NCBI RefSeq assembly: GCF_030409325.1
Contig: NZ_JAUFPR010000002.1
Coordinates: 2,516,746-2,580,745 of the forward strand
Origin: Mucilaginibacter aquaedulcis
GTDB taxonomy: Bacteria > Bacteroidota > Bacteroidia > Sphingobacteriales > Sphingobacteriaceae
Length of the DNA stretch: 64,000 bases
Direction: 5' to 3'
Position numbers and translations under genes: made by a program. Numbering within the stretch: the first letter of the stretch is position 1; every line of letters begins with the position of its first letter. The notes under the pieces are model-generated. The model did no database searches. It was not told the DNA's origin and saw only the letters and a program-made list of their open reading frames with translations. Shown one piece after another: positions 23,378 through 32,395 of the stretch.

Positions 23378-25786
23378 TTACTCAGATCGTAAACTTTTAA
23401 CCGGGCTATCCAGTGCCGCTTTAATGGTTTGCAAAGCAATTAACACGGCAGTAACCAGGGTAAGCATTCCTATAGCCATCATGAATGGGTTTAGGTTGAT
23501 CACTATTTTGTAGGCATAATCATTAAGCCAGTTATGCATAATGAGATAAGCCACCGGACAGGCAATCAGCCCCGCAATAAGCACAACACCCAAAAACTCC
23601 TTCATAAACAAACTGATGATGCCCGCTACCGACGAACCCAGTACCTTGCGGATACCTATCTCTTTGGTGCGTTTTTGAATGCTTAAGGATATGAGGCCCA
23701 ATACGCCCAGCAATACAATAACAATGGCCAGTGCAGTTGCAATATAAGATGCCTGTTTCAGCTGAATTTCGTTCTGATAAACCTTTTTCAGGGCATCGTC
23801 AACAAAACTGTATTCAAAAGGTGCCCCGGGCATCAGCTCGGCCCATTTTTTCCGGAGAGCCTGCAAATCGTTCTGCATGTTGCCGGGCTTAATACGGATT
23901 GAAAAAAAGCGATAAAAGGTAGTATAGTTAACGTTATAAAACACCATAGGCTGTATCAGCCCGCGCATTGATCCGAAATGAAAATCGGCCGTAACACCAC
24001 AAATAGTAAAAGGGATGCTAACACCAGGTATCATGATATTTTGCCCTATGGCATTTTCGGAGGCAGCAAAACCTAAGGCTTTAGCAGCGGTTTCGTTGAT
24101 AACCACCTTTGCGGTATCTGCTATCATAAAAACCGGTTTAAAAAACGTTCCGGCTTTCACCGGGATATGATAAGTGGAAGCATACTGATTATCGGCCGCC
24201 ATGTTTTGCGAGGTTATAGCTTGGGCCGGATTACTCCCCTGCCTGTATATTGGCGAGTTGCCTCCGTTACTGCCGTCTGGAATTTCCCATGACAAGGATA
24301 CGTTTTGCACCTGCGGCATTTGGGCCAGCTGCTGCCTGATGGCCTGCATTTTTTGCACCCCTTTTACCGACCAATCACGCGGTACCTGGGCATAAACCAC
24401 ATAATCGCGGTTATAGCCCAGATCTTTATCAAAAAACAGGCTGATCTGTTTAGATATGATGATGGCCCCTATAAATACAATAGCCGCTGTACCAAACTGA
24501 AAGGCCACCAGCACCCTGCGAAACAGCACGCTCTCCTTAACCGAACTCAATTTCCCCTTTAAAGAATCAACAGATTTTAAGGCTGATAATACCAGCGCCG
24601 GGTAAATGCCCGCCAATACCCCTACCAGCAGTGCAAACAAGAACGGAACAGGTATAAAATAAACCGGGAAGCTGAAAAGCCCCGTAATATCCTTACCCAG
24701 CACCTGGCTAAAATATGGCCGGGCAATTAAAAATATAACCAGTGCCAGCACAGTTGCTATTATCACCAATAAAACCGACTCGGTTAAAAATTGCCATATC
24801 AGTTGCTTGCGCAGGCCGCCCAAAACCTTGCGTATCCCCATCTCCTTCATGCGGCCAGATGAACGGCCGATACAGATATTCACAAAATTGATAACCGCCA
24901 TCAGCAAAATAAACAAGGCGGTACAGCTTAGGGTATACAACATTTTTTTTACCAGGCCCCCATCAGCAATGAGGTTATAATCATGCAATGCAACCAACCT
25001 GGTGGTAACATTCTTGCTGATCTGTTCGGGAGCGTTTTTAAGTGTAAGCTCTTTGATGGGCTGTTCCAGGTTTTTAGCGGTAACACCTTTTTGCAGTTCT
25101 ATATAATTAACAATATTCGTATTGTTCCAGCCCTCAAGGTTACGTTTAAAGAATTTAGCGGAGGCTGCCGTAAAAAAGAAGCCAGAATTAATATTGGAGT
25201 TCAAATTTGTTACCGAATTGCGCGGTGTAGCATCCAACACACCGGTAATTAAAAAATCGTGCTTTTCGCCGCCAAAACTTTCAAAGTTGAGCGTTTTCCC
25301 CACTACATCTGTACGTCCGAAATATTTTTTGGCCATGGCGCTTGTTAACACTACCGAAAAAGGATCATTCAGCGCCGTGCTGGCATCGCCCTGTAACAGC
25401 TTAAAGCCGTACATTTTAAGTAAGGTGCTGTCGCCCAGTTGCAGGCTTTCCCTAAAATGCATATCACCTAACGATACATTGGTGGTAACCGCGTCAAAAT
25501 GGTAATAATTGGCTAGCAGGTGCGGGTAATTATCTTTCAGCGCTTTGGGAAGTTGTGCTATGGTACCAATCTCATTACCAAGGTTAGCGTCGGTCCATTT
25601 ACTTAGTAAAATATACTGATTTTCTGAATTTTTAAGCTGGTGGTTCACTCGCAGCTCATCCCACACATAGGCGCCAATAAGTAGTGTAAAAGCAATCCCT
25701 ATTGATAAACCAAAAATATTAATGAGCGAAAAAACCTTATTTTTCCAGAGGGTTCGCCAGGCAAGTTTAAAGTAATTTTTCAGCAT
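23378..25786 (-). CDS. MacB/FtsX-type ABC transporter permease
   Basis: An 802-residue membrane protein in two similar halves. Each half has a periplasmic MacB-like domain followed by an FtsX membrane domain; transmembrane segments lie at about 20-42, 285-310, 335-360, 375-400, 425-450, then near 675-700, 725-750 and 760-785. The motif RMKEMGIRKVLGG and its partner RTKEIGIRKVLGSS, repeated in both halves, mark the coupling region to an ATPase. No ATPase gene is next to it, which is common for these Bacteroidota paralogues. Probably takes part in mechanotransmission or export of lipids, peptides or drugs. Substrate unknown. Confidence 0.88.
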   Translation of the reverse strand: MLKNYFKLAWRTLWKNKVFSLINIFGLSIGIAFTLLIGAYVWDELRVNHQLKNSENQYILLSKWTDANLGNEIGTIAQLPKALKDNYPHLLANYYHFDAVTTNVSLGDMHFRESLQLGDSTLLKMYGFKLLQGDASTALNDPFSVVLTSAMAKKYFGRTDVVGKTLNFESFGGEKHDFLITGVLDATPRNSVTNLNSNINSGFFFTAASAKFFKRNLEGWNNTNIVNYIELQKGVTAKNLEQPIKELTLKNAPEQISKNVTTRLVALHDYNLIADGGLVKKMLYTLSCTALFILLMAVINFVNICIGRSSGRMKEMGIRKVLGGLRKQLIWQFLTESVLLVIIATVLALVIFLIARPYFSQVLGKDITGLFSFPVYFIPVPFLFALLVGVLAGIYPALVLSALKSVDSLKGKLSSVKESVLFRRVLVAFQFGTAAIVFIGAIIISKQISLFFDKDLGYNRDYVVYAQVPRDWSVKGVQKMQAIRQQLAQMPQVQNVSLSWEIPDGSNGGNSPIYRQGSNPAQAITSQNMAADNQYASTYHIPVKAGTFFKPVFMIADTAKVVINETAAKALGFAASENAIGQNIMIPGVSIPFTICGVTADFHFGSMRGLIQPMVFYNVNYTTFYRFFSIRIKPGNMQNDLQALRKKWAELMPGAPFEYSFVDDALKKVYQNEIQLKQASYIATALAIVIVLLGVLGLISLSIQKRTKEIGIRKVLGSSVAGIISLFMKEFLGVVLIAGLIACPVAYLIMHNWLNDYAYKIVINLNPFMMAIGMLTLVTAVLIALQTIKAALDSPVKSLRSE

Positions 25787-26260
25787 AGGTTTTATTTTAA
25801 GTACTTATTGGTAAGGCCAATATCAATATAAAGTACGTTAACATTTTTGATATTCAATATGTCGCCCTGCTCTAATTAACAAACTTTAACAAAAGCAGGT
25901 TGGGTCTATTTCAGTAAGCCTTTAAGGAGCTAATTTTAATGATGTTGTTTTTCTATAAACAAGATACCTCAACCTAATTTTTCGTAAATTTGTATTAACC
26001 AAATAGCCCGGCCATCCTAAAGGAGAGCCGGGCTATTTGATTAAAAGAGCAAAAAGATCACCAGGATCACCAAATCCAAAACAACATATTAATAATCAGA
26101 ACATTAACACTTTTTAAAGCTCAAAAAAGCTACCAAATCCGGTAAAAAACAAAGCAAAAGCTGTTAAAAAGCCCAAAAACGCATAATTTCTGAAGTTTTT
26201 CTGCCTTTTTTTGATCGATTTTATGTTAAAATAAAATTTTAAAAAGTAGGGATATAACAA
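25787..26260. other. 474-bp AT-rich intergenic region
   Basis: Between two minus-strand genes. Apart from the hairpin at 26001-26038, I see no gene, RNA or repeat. The stretch 26041-26250 is purine- and A-rich on the plus strand without an open frame. Confidence 0.6.
26001..26038 (-). terminator. hairpin downstream of the esterase gene
   Basis: Perfect 12-bp arms (26001-26012 and 26027-26038) end in AAAT/ATTT. It is over 220 bp after the esterase stop codon, so the assignment to that gene is uncertain. Confidence 0.55.
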
Positions 26261-27151
26261 TTAATGCAGCACTTTGGGGCGCTCCGTTTTTACGGGATTT
26301 AAATAATTATTATCAGCCAGCCAATCGGCCATCCGTTGCGGCCACGAATGGATAGATTGCAGCTTTGACCGGTTACCCATATTAAACCCATGGCTGCCCT
26401 GGGTATACAGATGCAGCTCTACCGGAATTTTGGCGGCCCGGTACCTATCCAGCAATTTCACTACAGATGGCGAACAACAGACATCATCATTGGCAGCCAG
26501 CAAAAAGGCGGGCGGCGCATCGGCAGGGAGCACATCAGGTATATACAGCGGACCAGGATATATCTGTATCACAAAGTTAGGGTGGGCATTTAGCCTGTCG
26601 ATAGGGTCAGGAGCACTGGCATCACCCATGCCCTGGCCATAGGCCACCATATCAACCACCTCGCCCCCTGCCGAGAAGCCCATCATACCTATGCGGTTGA
26701 TATCCAGGCCATATTCGGCAGCCTTGCTGCGCACCAGGCGCATGGCTCGGTAGCCATCCTGTTTGGCATGCACATCAATTTTATACGGCGAAAGCGTATC
26801 GCGCCCGAGGCGGTATTTAAGTACAAAAACGGTAATACCCAGGTCGCTTAAATATTTGGCAGGATCAATACCCTCGGCGGTGTAAACCAGCAAACGGTGC
26901 CCCCCACCCGGGCATACTACTATGGCTGCCCCATTGGCCTTACCGGCAGGTGGGGTAAATACCGTGAGTGAAGGATTGTGGATGTTTTTAACCCAGTAAT
27001 CTTTAGCCTGCTCAGGCTCATTACGGCGATTTTCAAAGCCCGGAGCTCCATTGGGCCAAAGTGGTATTACAGTAGGTTTATCCTGCGCCATAGCCCAAAT
27101 TGGCAGGGCAATTAGCAGCAGGCATAGGTAATTGGATAGTTTTGTTTGCAT
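26261..27151 (-). CDS. exported alpha/beta-hydrolase (acetyl-xylan-esterase-like)
   Basis: A 296-residue protein with a signal peptide ending at AMAQ (about 20-23). The oxyanion-hole segment VVCPGGGH is at 78-85, the nucleophile elbow GFSAGGE with Ser160 follows, and AANDDVCC and GSHGFN supply the acid and histidine. It begins with the typical PLWPNGAPG start of exported carbohydrate esterases (BD-FAE/Axe group). It probably removes acyl groups from polysaccharides in the periplasm. It is a single gene with its divergent neighbour trxA 123 bp away. Confidence 0.85.
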   Translation of the reverse strand: MQTKLSNYLCLLLIALPIWAMAQDKPTVIPLWPNGAPGFENRRNEPEQAKDYWVKNIHNPSLTVFTPPAGKANGAAIVVCPGGGHRLLVYTAEGIDPAKYLSDLGITVFVLKYRLGRDTLSPYKIDVHAKQDGYRAMRLVRSKAAEYGLDINRIGMMGFSAGGEVVDMVAYGQGMGDASAPDPIDRLNAHPNFVIQIYPGPLYIPDVLPADAPPAFLLAANDDVCCSPSVVKLLDRYRAAKIPVELHLYTQGSHGFNMGNRSKLQSIHSWPQRMADWLADNNYLNPVKTERPKVLH

Positions 27152-27273
27152 AAAGTAAATATAGCTTAACAGGCGCCTTTTTGTAGTTATGTGCGTAAAC
27201 TTTTACTTAATTTAATGGTTTAATAATTAGGCCAGTAGCCTTTGGCTACGGTCAACAATTTAACAAGAATGTT

Positions 27274-27570
27274 ATGGCAAATTTTCAGGAAATTATAGCA
27301 TCAGAAACACCTGTACTGGTTGATTTTTCGGCCGAGTGGTGCGGCCCGTGTAAAATGATGCCCCCTATATTACAAGACGTTAAACACGCGCTTGGCGACA
27401 AGGTGAAGATCATCAAAATTGATATCGACAAAAACCCTTCGGCGGCTAATGCCTACCGTATTCAGAGTGTACCAACGCTCATGATATTTAAAAAAGGCGA
27501 AACCAAATGGCGCCAGAGCGGCGTGGTACAGGCCAGCCAGTTGAAACAAGCTGTCGAGCAGTTTATATAA
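27274..27570 (+). CDS. trxA: thioredoxin
   Basis: A 98-residue cytoplasmic thioredoxin with the redox site WCGPC (residues 22-26) and the cis-proline segment VPTLMIF. It lacks a signal peptide and is of standard length, so it is a general dithiol reductant for enzymes such as ribonucleotide reductase. The 5' region carries a small hairpin (27235-27249). A strong terminator follows ten bases after the stop. Confidence 0.93.
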   Translation: MANFQEIIASETPVLVDFSAEWCGPCKMMPPILQDVKHALGDKVKIIKIDIDKNPSAANAYRIQSVPTLMIFKKGETKWRQSGVVQASQLKQAVEQFI

Positions 27571-27579
27571 GGCGCCTCA

Positions 27580-27621
27580 GCCCTGCCCTTTCAAAAGGAA
27601 CAATTTTTGAAAGGGCAGGGC
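27580..27621 (+). terminator. terminator of trxA
   Basis: Perfect 17-bp arms (27580-27596 and 27605-27621) around an 8-base loop, with the AAAA/TTTT ends inside at the loop side. A family B repeat follows ten bases later. Confidence 0.75.
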
Positions 27622-27630
27622 ATACAAATA

Positions 27631-27786
27631 ACTCACCCGGTCTACGCTTCGCTGGACCACCCTCTCTTCGCCTGCGGCGGAAAGAGGGAATTAAAAAATG
27701 GATGAGGGATAAAAGAAAAACGCTCTCACCCTCTTTTCAGCAAAGCTGAAGAGAGCGGTAACAAGCGCAGCGATGTCGGGGTGAGT
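27631..27786. repeat. family B intergenic repeat, copy 2
   Basis: Starts ACTCACCCGGTCTACGCTTC and ends GATGTCGGGGTGAGT; 156 bp, close to the copy at 21430-21583 along its whole length. Confidence 0.8.
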
Positions 27787-27880
27787 TGATGAACAGCCTG
27801 ATTCGATGAAACTGCATTTTAAGCGAGGGCCAATACTACATTTATAACTTTAACGTATTAATTACTAAAGCAATCCTATT

Positions 27881-28534
27881 ATGGCAACTACCGAAAGCAT
27901 CCAGAACGCGTATATTGATTTTGTGCTTACAGAAGGCATGCAACCAAAATCGGTTTATATCTTCGCCAAACAAAATGAAATGACCGAGGCTGAGTTTTAC
28001 CAGTTCTTTGGTTCGTTTGAAGCCGTTGAGCAAAACATCTGGGCCTATTTTGCCCGGAAAACCTTAACCGAGATCAGGGCACAGGAAGTTTGGGCAGGGT
28101 ACACCGCCCGCGAAAAGGCACTATCGTTTTTTTACGCCTTTTTTGAGCTGCTTAAAAGCAGCCGGAGTTTTGTTGTGTATAGCATTAACAAACAACCCAA
28201 AGGCTTTACCACTCCGCGGGTATTTGAACAGCTAAAAGCTATTTATGAAAACTTTGCCGAAGAAATATTGAAAGAGGGTATCGAAACCTCTGAGCTGAAC
28301 GATCGTAAATTTTTCAGCAAACGTTACAAAGATGCCTTGTGGATACAGTTTGTATTTGTACTTAACTTTTGGGTAAATGATAACTCTACCGGGTTTGAAA
28401 AAACCGATGAGGCCATTGAGAAAGGTGTTAATGTAACGTTTGATCTGTTTCAGCGTTCGCCGATTGACAACCTGTTTGAGTATGGCAAATTCCTGGTGCA
28501 AAACGGTGGTATTAAAGACAGAATGGGGTTTTAA
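27881..28534 (+). CDS. TetR-like regulator
   Basis: A 217-residue, largely helical protein. The first 60 residues give the TetR-type helix-turn-helix pattern (SVYIFAKQNEMTEAEFYQFF, then a helix with AVEQNIWAYF), though the DNA-recognition part departs from the classic consensus. The rest resembles the TetR C-terminal ligand and dimer domain. It ends 9 bp before the ABC1-kinase gene, with which it is surely co-transcribed; this pairing may reflect control of membrane or isoprenoid metabolism. The ligand is not evident. Confidence 0.75.
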   Translation: MATTESIQNAYIDFVLTEGMQPKSVYIFAKQNEMTEAEFYQFFGSFEAVEQNIWAYFARKTLTEIRAQEVWAGYTAREKALSFFYAFFELLKSSRSFVVYSINKQPKGFTTPRVFEQLKAIYENFAEEILKEGIETSELNDRKFFSKRYKDALWIQFVFVLNFWVNDNSTGFEKTDEAIEKGVNVTFDLFQRSPIDNLFEYGKFLVQNGGIKDRMGF

Positions 28535-28543
28535 AAATTGATT

Positions 28544-29905
28544 ATGGCAGATGACAATAAAGTCGCTCCTAACGGGAATGATTCAGAAGAGGTTCAGAAA
28601 GAACAAAATAGTATACCAACCACAAAAGTTCAGCGTTCGGCCAAATTTATTACCACGGGAGTAAAAATTGGCGGTAACTATATCAAGCATTATTCCAAAA
28701 AACTGTTTAACCCTGATCTGGACAGATCTGAGCTGAATGAGGATAACGCGACCGACATATACCAATCGCTAAGCGAGCTTAAAGGCAGCGCCCTTAAAGT
28801 GGCGCAAATGCTCAGCATGGATAAAAACCTGCTACCACAGGCCTATGTAGATAAGTTTACGCAATCGCAATACAATGCACCGCCGCTTTCGGGGCCGCTG
28901 ATTGTTCAAACTTTCAAAAAGTATTTCGGCAAAAACCCTGATCAGATATTTGATAAATTCAATATCCGCTCCACCAACGCGGCATCTATTGGCCAGGTAC
29001 ACGAGGCCGAGCTGAATGGTAAAAAACTGGCCATAAAAATCCAGTATCCGGGTGTAGGCGATTCCATCTCATCTGATCTGAAACTGGTTAAACCCTTTGC
29101 CTTCCGGATGTTGGGCATGAGCGAAAAAGAACTCGACATTTATATGCGTGAGGTAGAGGAACGCTTGCTGGAAGAAACAGATTATGAACTGGAAGTACGC
29201 CGGTCTGTTGAGTTTTCAACCGCATGTGCTGTTCTAAATCATGTGGTTTTCCCTACCTATTATCCGGAACTATCAAGCAAGCGTATCATCACCATGGACT
29301 GGTTGGAAGGCCTGCACCTGCGTGAGTTTTTGGCTACCAACCCATCGCAGGAACTGCGCAACCAGATTGGCCAGGCCCTATGGGATTTTTATAACTTTCA
29401 GCAGCACGAACTCCGCGCTGTACATGCCGACCCGCACCCGGGTAATTTCATGATTACTCCCGAGGGTAATTTAGGCGTTATTGATTTTGGTTGTATCAAG
29501 GAGATGCCCGAGGATTTTTATTACCCCTTCTTCTCCCTTACCTCAACCAATTTACTGGATAACAAGGAAGAAACCATCAAGGCCTTTCGCCTGCTGGATA
29601 TGATCCATAAGGATGATACCCCGGCGCAGATAGAGTTTTTTTACAGCCAGTATAAGGAAATGATCGAGCTGTTTGCCATGCCTTACATCAACGATCATTT
29701 CGACTTTAGCGAAACAGCTTTTTTTGATAAACTCTACAAATTTGGCGAGCGCCTTAAAAAAATGCCCGAATTTAAACAGGCCCGCGGCGTAAAGCATTTC
29801 ATTTATGTAAACCGCACCAATTTTGGCCTCTACAATATCCTGCACGAGCTAAAAGCCGAGGTTAAAACCGATACCTATAAACCACACGTGGTGCTGGAGT
29901 ATTAA
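28544..29905 (+). CDS. ABC1/AarF (UbiB-like) atypical kinase family protein
   Basis: I choose the ATG at 28544; the frame can be opened at a TTG at 28538 but ATG is more usual. The 453-residue protein shows the ABC1 signature KGSALKVAQMLSMD (KxGQ-like region), ASIGQVHEA in place of a glycine-rich loop, LAIKIQYPGV with the ATP lysine, HADPHPGNF as catalytic loop and VIDFGCIKE as metal-binding motif. Members are ATPases/kinases that assist quinone or other isoprenoid lipid synthesis. No transmembrane tail is seen. It is the second gene of a TetR-ABC1 operon. Confidence 0.88.
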   Translation: MADDNKVAPNGNDSEEVQKEQNSIPTTKVQRSAKFITTGVKIGGNYIKHYSKKLFNPDLDRSELNEDNATDIYQSLSELKGSALKVAQMLSMDKNLLPQAYVDKFTQSQYNAPPLSGPLIVQTFKKYFGKNPDQIFDKFNIRSTNAASIGQVHEAELNGKKLAIKIQYPGVGDSISSDLKLVKPFAFRMLGMSEKELDIYMREVEERLLEETDYELEVRRSVEFSTACAVLNHVVFPTYYPELSSKRIITMDWLEGLHLREFLATNPSQELRNQIGQALWDFYNFQQHELRAVHADPHPGNFMITPEGNLGVIDFGCIKEMPEDFYYPFFSLTSTNLLDNKEETIKAFRLLDMIHKDDTPAQIEFFYSQYKEMIELFAMPYINDHFDFSETAFFDKLYKFGERLKKMPEFKQARGVKHFIYVNRTNFGLYNILHELKAEVKTDTYKPHVVLEY

Positions 29906-29962
29906 GGCGAAACAGTTGCAGCTAATAGCACAACATATAGCTCTTCTGTTTAAACATATTAC

Positions 29963-29997
29963 AAGGCAGGGTGTTCAATTTTAAAACACCCTGCCTT
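29963..29997 (+). terminator. terminator after the ABC1 kinase
   Basis: Perfect 13-bp arms (29963-29975 and 29985-29997) followed by TTTTC. It separates TetR-ABC1 from the next operon. Confidence 0.8.
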
Positions 29998-30016
29998 TTC
30001 AGTTGTTGACCATTAC

Positions 30017-31462
30017 ATGAAGGTGTTAATTGCTGGTGCTAATGGCTATATAGGTACAAGGCTTATCCCAATTTTATTGGAGAAGGGCCACGATGTGGTT
30101 TGCCTGGTGCGCGATAAAAGGCGTTTTCACGAACACAGCGACTTCAGCGATCGCGTTGCACTCATCACCGGCGATTTACTTAAAGAAAAAAGCATTGAGG
30201 ATTTCCCAACGGATATAGAGGCTGCTTACTACCTGGTGCATTCCATGTCACAAACGCAGGATTTTGCCATGCTCGAGGCGCTATCGGCCTATAACTTCAT
30301 CCACTCGCTTGATAAAACTAATTGCCGGCAAACCATATTTTTGAGCGGCATTGTTAATGATGGCAACCTTTCCAAACATCTTGAATCGCGCAGGCATGTA
30401 GAGGATGTACTGAAGGAAGGGAAATCGGCACTTACGGTTTTGAGGGCTGCCATCATCATTGGTTCCGGGAGCGCCTCGTTCGAGATCATCCGTGACCTTA
30501 CCGAAAAACTTCCGGTTATGACTGTGCCGCGCTGGGTAAATAGCCGCTGCCAGCCCATAGGCATACGCGATGTTCTGGCATATTTGGAAAGCGTAATGCT
30601 CAATGAGAAAACCTTTAACCGCTGTTTTGATATTGGCGGCCCCGATATTTTAACCTTTAAACAAATGATGCTTACCTATGCCAAGGTGCGTAAGCTTAAA
30701 AGATACATCATTACCATACCTTTCCTTTCGCCCAAAATATCATCGTACTGGCTTTATTTTGTTACTTCGGTAAGTTACACGCTTGCCCAGAGCCTGGTAA
30801 ACAGCATGAAGAACGAAACCATTATGCACGAGCATAATATTGATGATATTGTGCCCCGCAAATGTTTAACCTATGAGGAGGCCCTGAACCTGGCCTTTGT
30901 AAAAATTGAGCAAAACTCCATAGTTTCCAGCTGGAAGGATGCGCTGAATATGGGTTACCTTAACTCGGGTTTTATGGATCAGATCAAGGTACCGCAAAAC
31001 GGCACGCTGGAGTATAAAGTTAAAATGCCCTTTGAACGGGGCAGCGATGAGGTATTCAGTAATTTCATGTCGATAGGTGGCAACCGGGGCTGGTACTATT
31101 GGGACTGGATCTGGAATATACGCGGTTTCCTGGACAAGATATTCGGAGGAGTAGGATCGCGCCGGGGCCGTACCAGCAGCATTAATATTTCGCCGGGCGA
31201 TGTAATTGATTTTTGGAGGGTATTGTTGGCCGATAAACAAGCCAAACGCTTGCTGCTGTATGCTGAAATGAAACTCCCGGGCGAGGCCTGGCTGGAATTT
31301 AAAATAATTGAACGCAACGGTAAAAAAAATCTGAGCCAGGTAGCTACCTTTAGGCCCAACGGATTATGGGGACGATTGTACTGGTATGCCATGTGGCCTT
31401 TCCATTTATTTATATTTAACGGCATGGCCCGCGAAATTGTACATTACGGCGAAGGCGTATAG
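30017..31462 (+). CDS. NAD(P)-binding epimerase with C-terminal DUF2867 domain
   Basis: A 481-residue protein. The N-terminal atypical SDR domain has the dinucleotide motif GANGYIGTRL (7-16) and a YLVHSMSQ segment. Residues about 320-475 form the DUF2867 domain (SIGGNRGWYYWDWIWN, SPGDVIDFWRVL), which resembles lipid-binding START-like folds. The function of the fused enzyme is unknown; a role with quinone or carotenoid-type lipids has been suggested by gene context in other bacteria (inference). It leads an operon with the TIGR01777 protein (21-bp gap) and photolyase. Confidence 0.87.
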   Translation: MKVLIAGANGYIGTRLIPILLEKGHDVVCLVRDKRRFHEHSDFSDRVALITGDLLKEKSIEDFPTDIEAAYYLVHSMSQTQDFAMLEALSAYNFIHSLDKTNCRQTIFLSGIVNDGNLSKHLESRRHVEDVLKEGKSALTVLRAAIIIGSGSASFEIIRDLTEKLPVMTVPRWVNSRCQPIGIRDVLAYLESVMLNEKTFNRCFDIGGPDILTFKQMMLTYAKVRKLKRYIITIPFLSPKISSYWLYFVTSVSYTLAQSLVNSMKNETIMHEHNIDDIVPRKCLTYEEALNLAFVKIEQNSIVSSWKDALNMGYLNSGFMDQIKVPQNGTLEYKVKMPFERGSDEVFSNFMSIGGNRGWYYWDWIWNIRGFLDKIFGGVGSRRGRTSSINISPGDVIDFWRVLLADKQAKRLLLYAEMKLPGEAWLEFKIIERNGKKNLSQVATFRPNGLWGRLYWYAMWPFHLFIFNGMAREIVHYGEGV

Positions 31463-31483
31463 TTACCTGTAACCAACAAACTA

Positions 31484-32395
31484 ATGAGCTTAAAAAAACA
31501 CATATTAATAACTGGCGGTTCGGGCTTATTAGGCAGGCAGCTTACCAAGGCATTACTCAATAAGGGTTACACAGTTAGCCATTTAAGCCGCAAGCCGGGT
31601 AACAATCCTAACATCAAAACTTATGTGTGGGATGTTGACAAGAGCATTATTGATGAACATTGTATTGAGGGCGTTGATACCATAGTACACCTGGCAGGAA
31701 CCGGAATTGCCGAAAAACGCTGGACAGATGCCCGCAAAAAAAAACTGATTGACAGCCGAACCAAATCAATAGGTTTGATATATGAGCTGTTAAAAAAGAC
31801 GCAACACCAGGTAACCGCCGTTGTTTCGGCATCAGGTATTGGCTATTACAGCAACCGCGGCGATGAATTGATGACTGAAACCGATACCCCCGCTAATGAT
31901 TTTATAGCCCACTGCTGCGTGCTTTGGGAAGCCGCTGTTGACGAGGGCGAAAAACTTGGTTTACGGGTATTAAAATTCCGCACCGGGGTAGTGCTTGATA
32001 AAGATGGCGGTGCACTGCCTACACTGGCTAAGCCCATCAGGTTCTATATAGGGTCGGCATTGGGAAATGGCAAACAATGGGTGCCCTGGATACACTGGCT
32101 GGATGTAGTGAACATGTACCTACACGGAATTGAAAACACCGGTTTAAAAGGTGTATATAATATGGTTGCCCCTAACCCCGTCACCAATTTGCAGCTAACC
32201 CGGGCGGTGGCCAAACAACTGCAAAAACCGCTATGGGCCCCAAAGGTACCCGCGTTTGTATTAAAATTATTATTGGGCGAGATGAGCAGTGTTGTACTGG
32301 GCAGCACCAGGGTATCGGCACAAAAAATACAGGATGCAGGTTTTAAATTCAGTTATACCGAACTGCCTGCTGCATTAAAAGAAATTTATGGATAA
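31484..32395 (+). CDS. TIGR01777-family epimerase (SDR39U1/YfcH type)
   Basis: A 303-residue extended-like SDR. It begins with ILITGGSGLLGRQL (dinucleotide site) and shows the SGIGYYSNRGDE segment near 120-131 and WVPWIHWLDVV, both hallmarks of the family, then the DUF1731 C-terminal part (KVPAFVLKLLLGEMSSVVL). The activity is unknown. Its stop codon overlaps the photolyase start by 8 bp, so translation is coupled. The pairing with photolyases is recurrent in Bacteroidota. Confidence 0.9.
   Translation: MSLKKHILITGGSGLLGRQLTKALLNKGYTVSHLSRKPGNNPNIKTYVWDVDKSIIDEHCIEGVDTIVHLAGTGIAEKRWTDARKKKLIDSRTKSIGLIYELLKKTQHQVTAVVSASGIGYYSNRGDELMTETDTPANDFIAHCCVLWEAAVDEGEKLGLRVLKFRTGVVLDKDGGALPTLAKPIRFYIGSALGNGKQWVPWIHWLDVVNMYLHGIENTGLKGVYNMVAPNPVTNLQLTRAVAKQLQKPLWAPKVPAFVLKLLLGEMSSVVLGSTRVSAQKIQDAGFKFSYTELPAALKEIYG

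Noticed and set aside
28538..28543. TTG start for the ABC1 kinase
   Set aside because: An ATG two codons later is the more usual start and gives the same protein otherwise.
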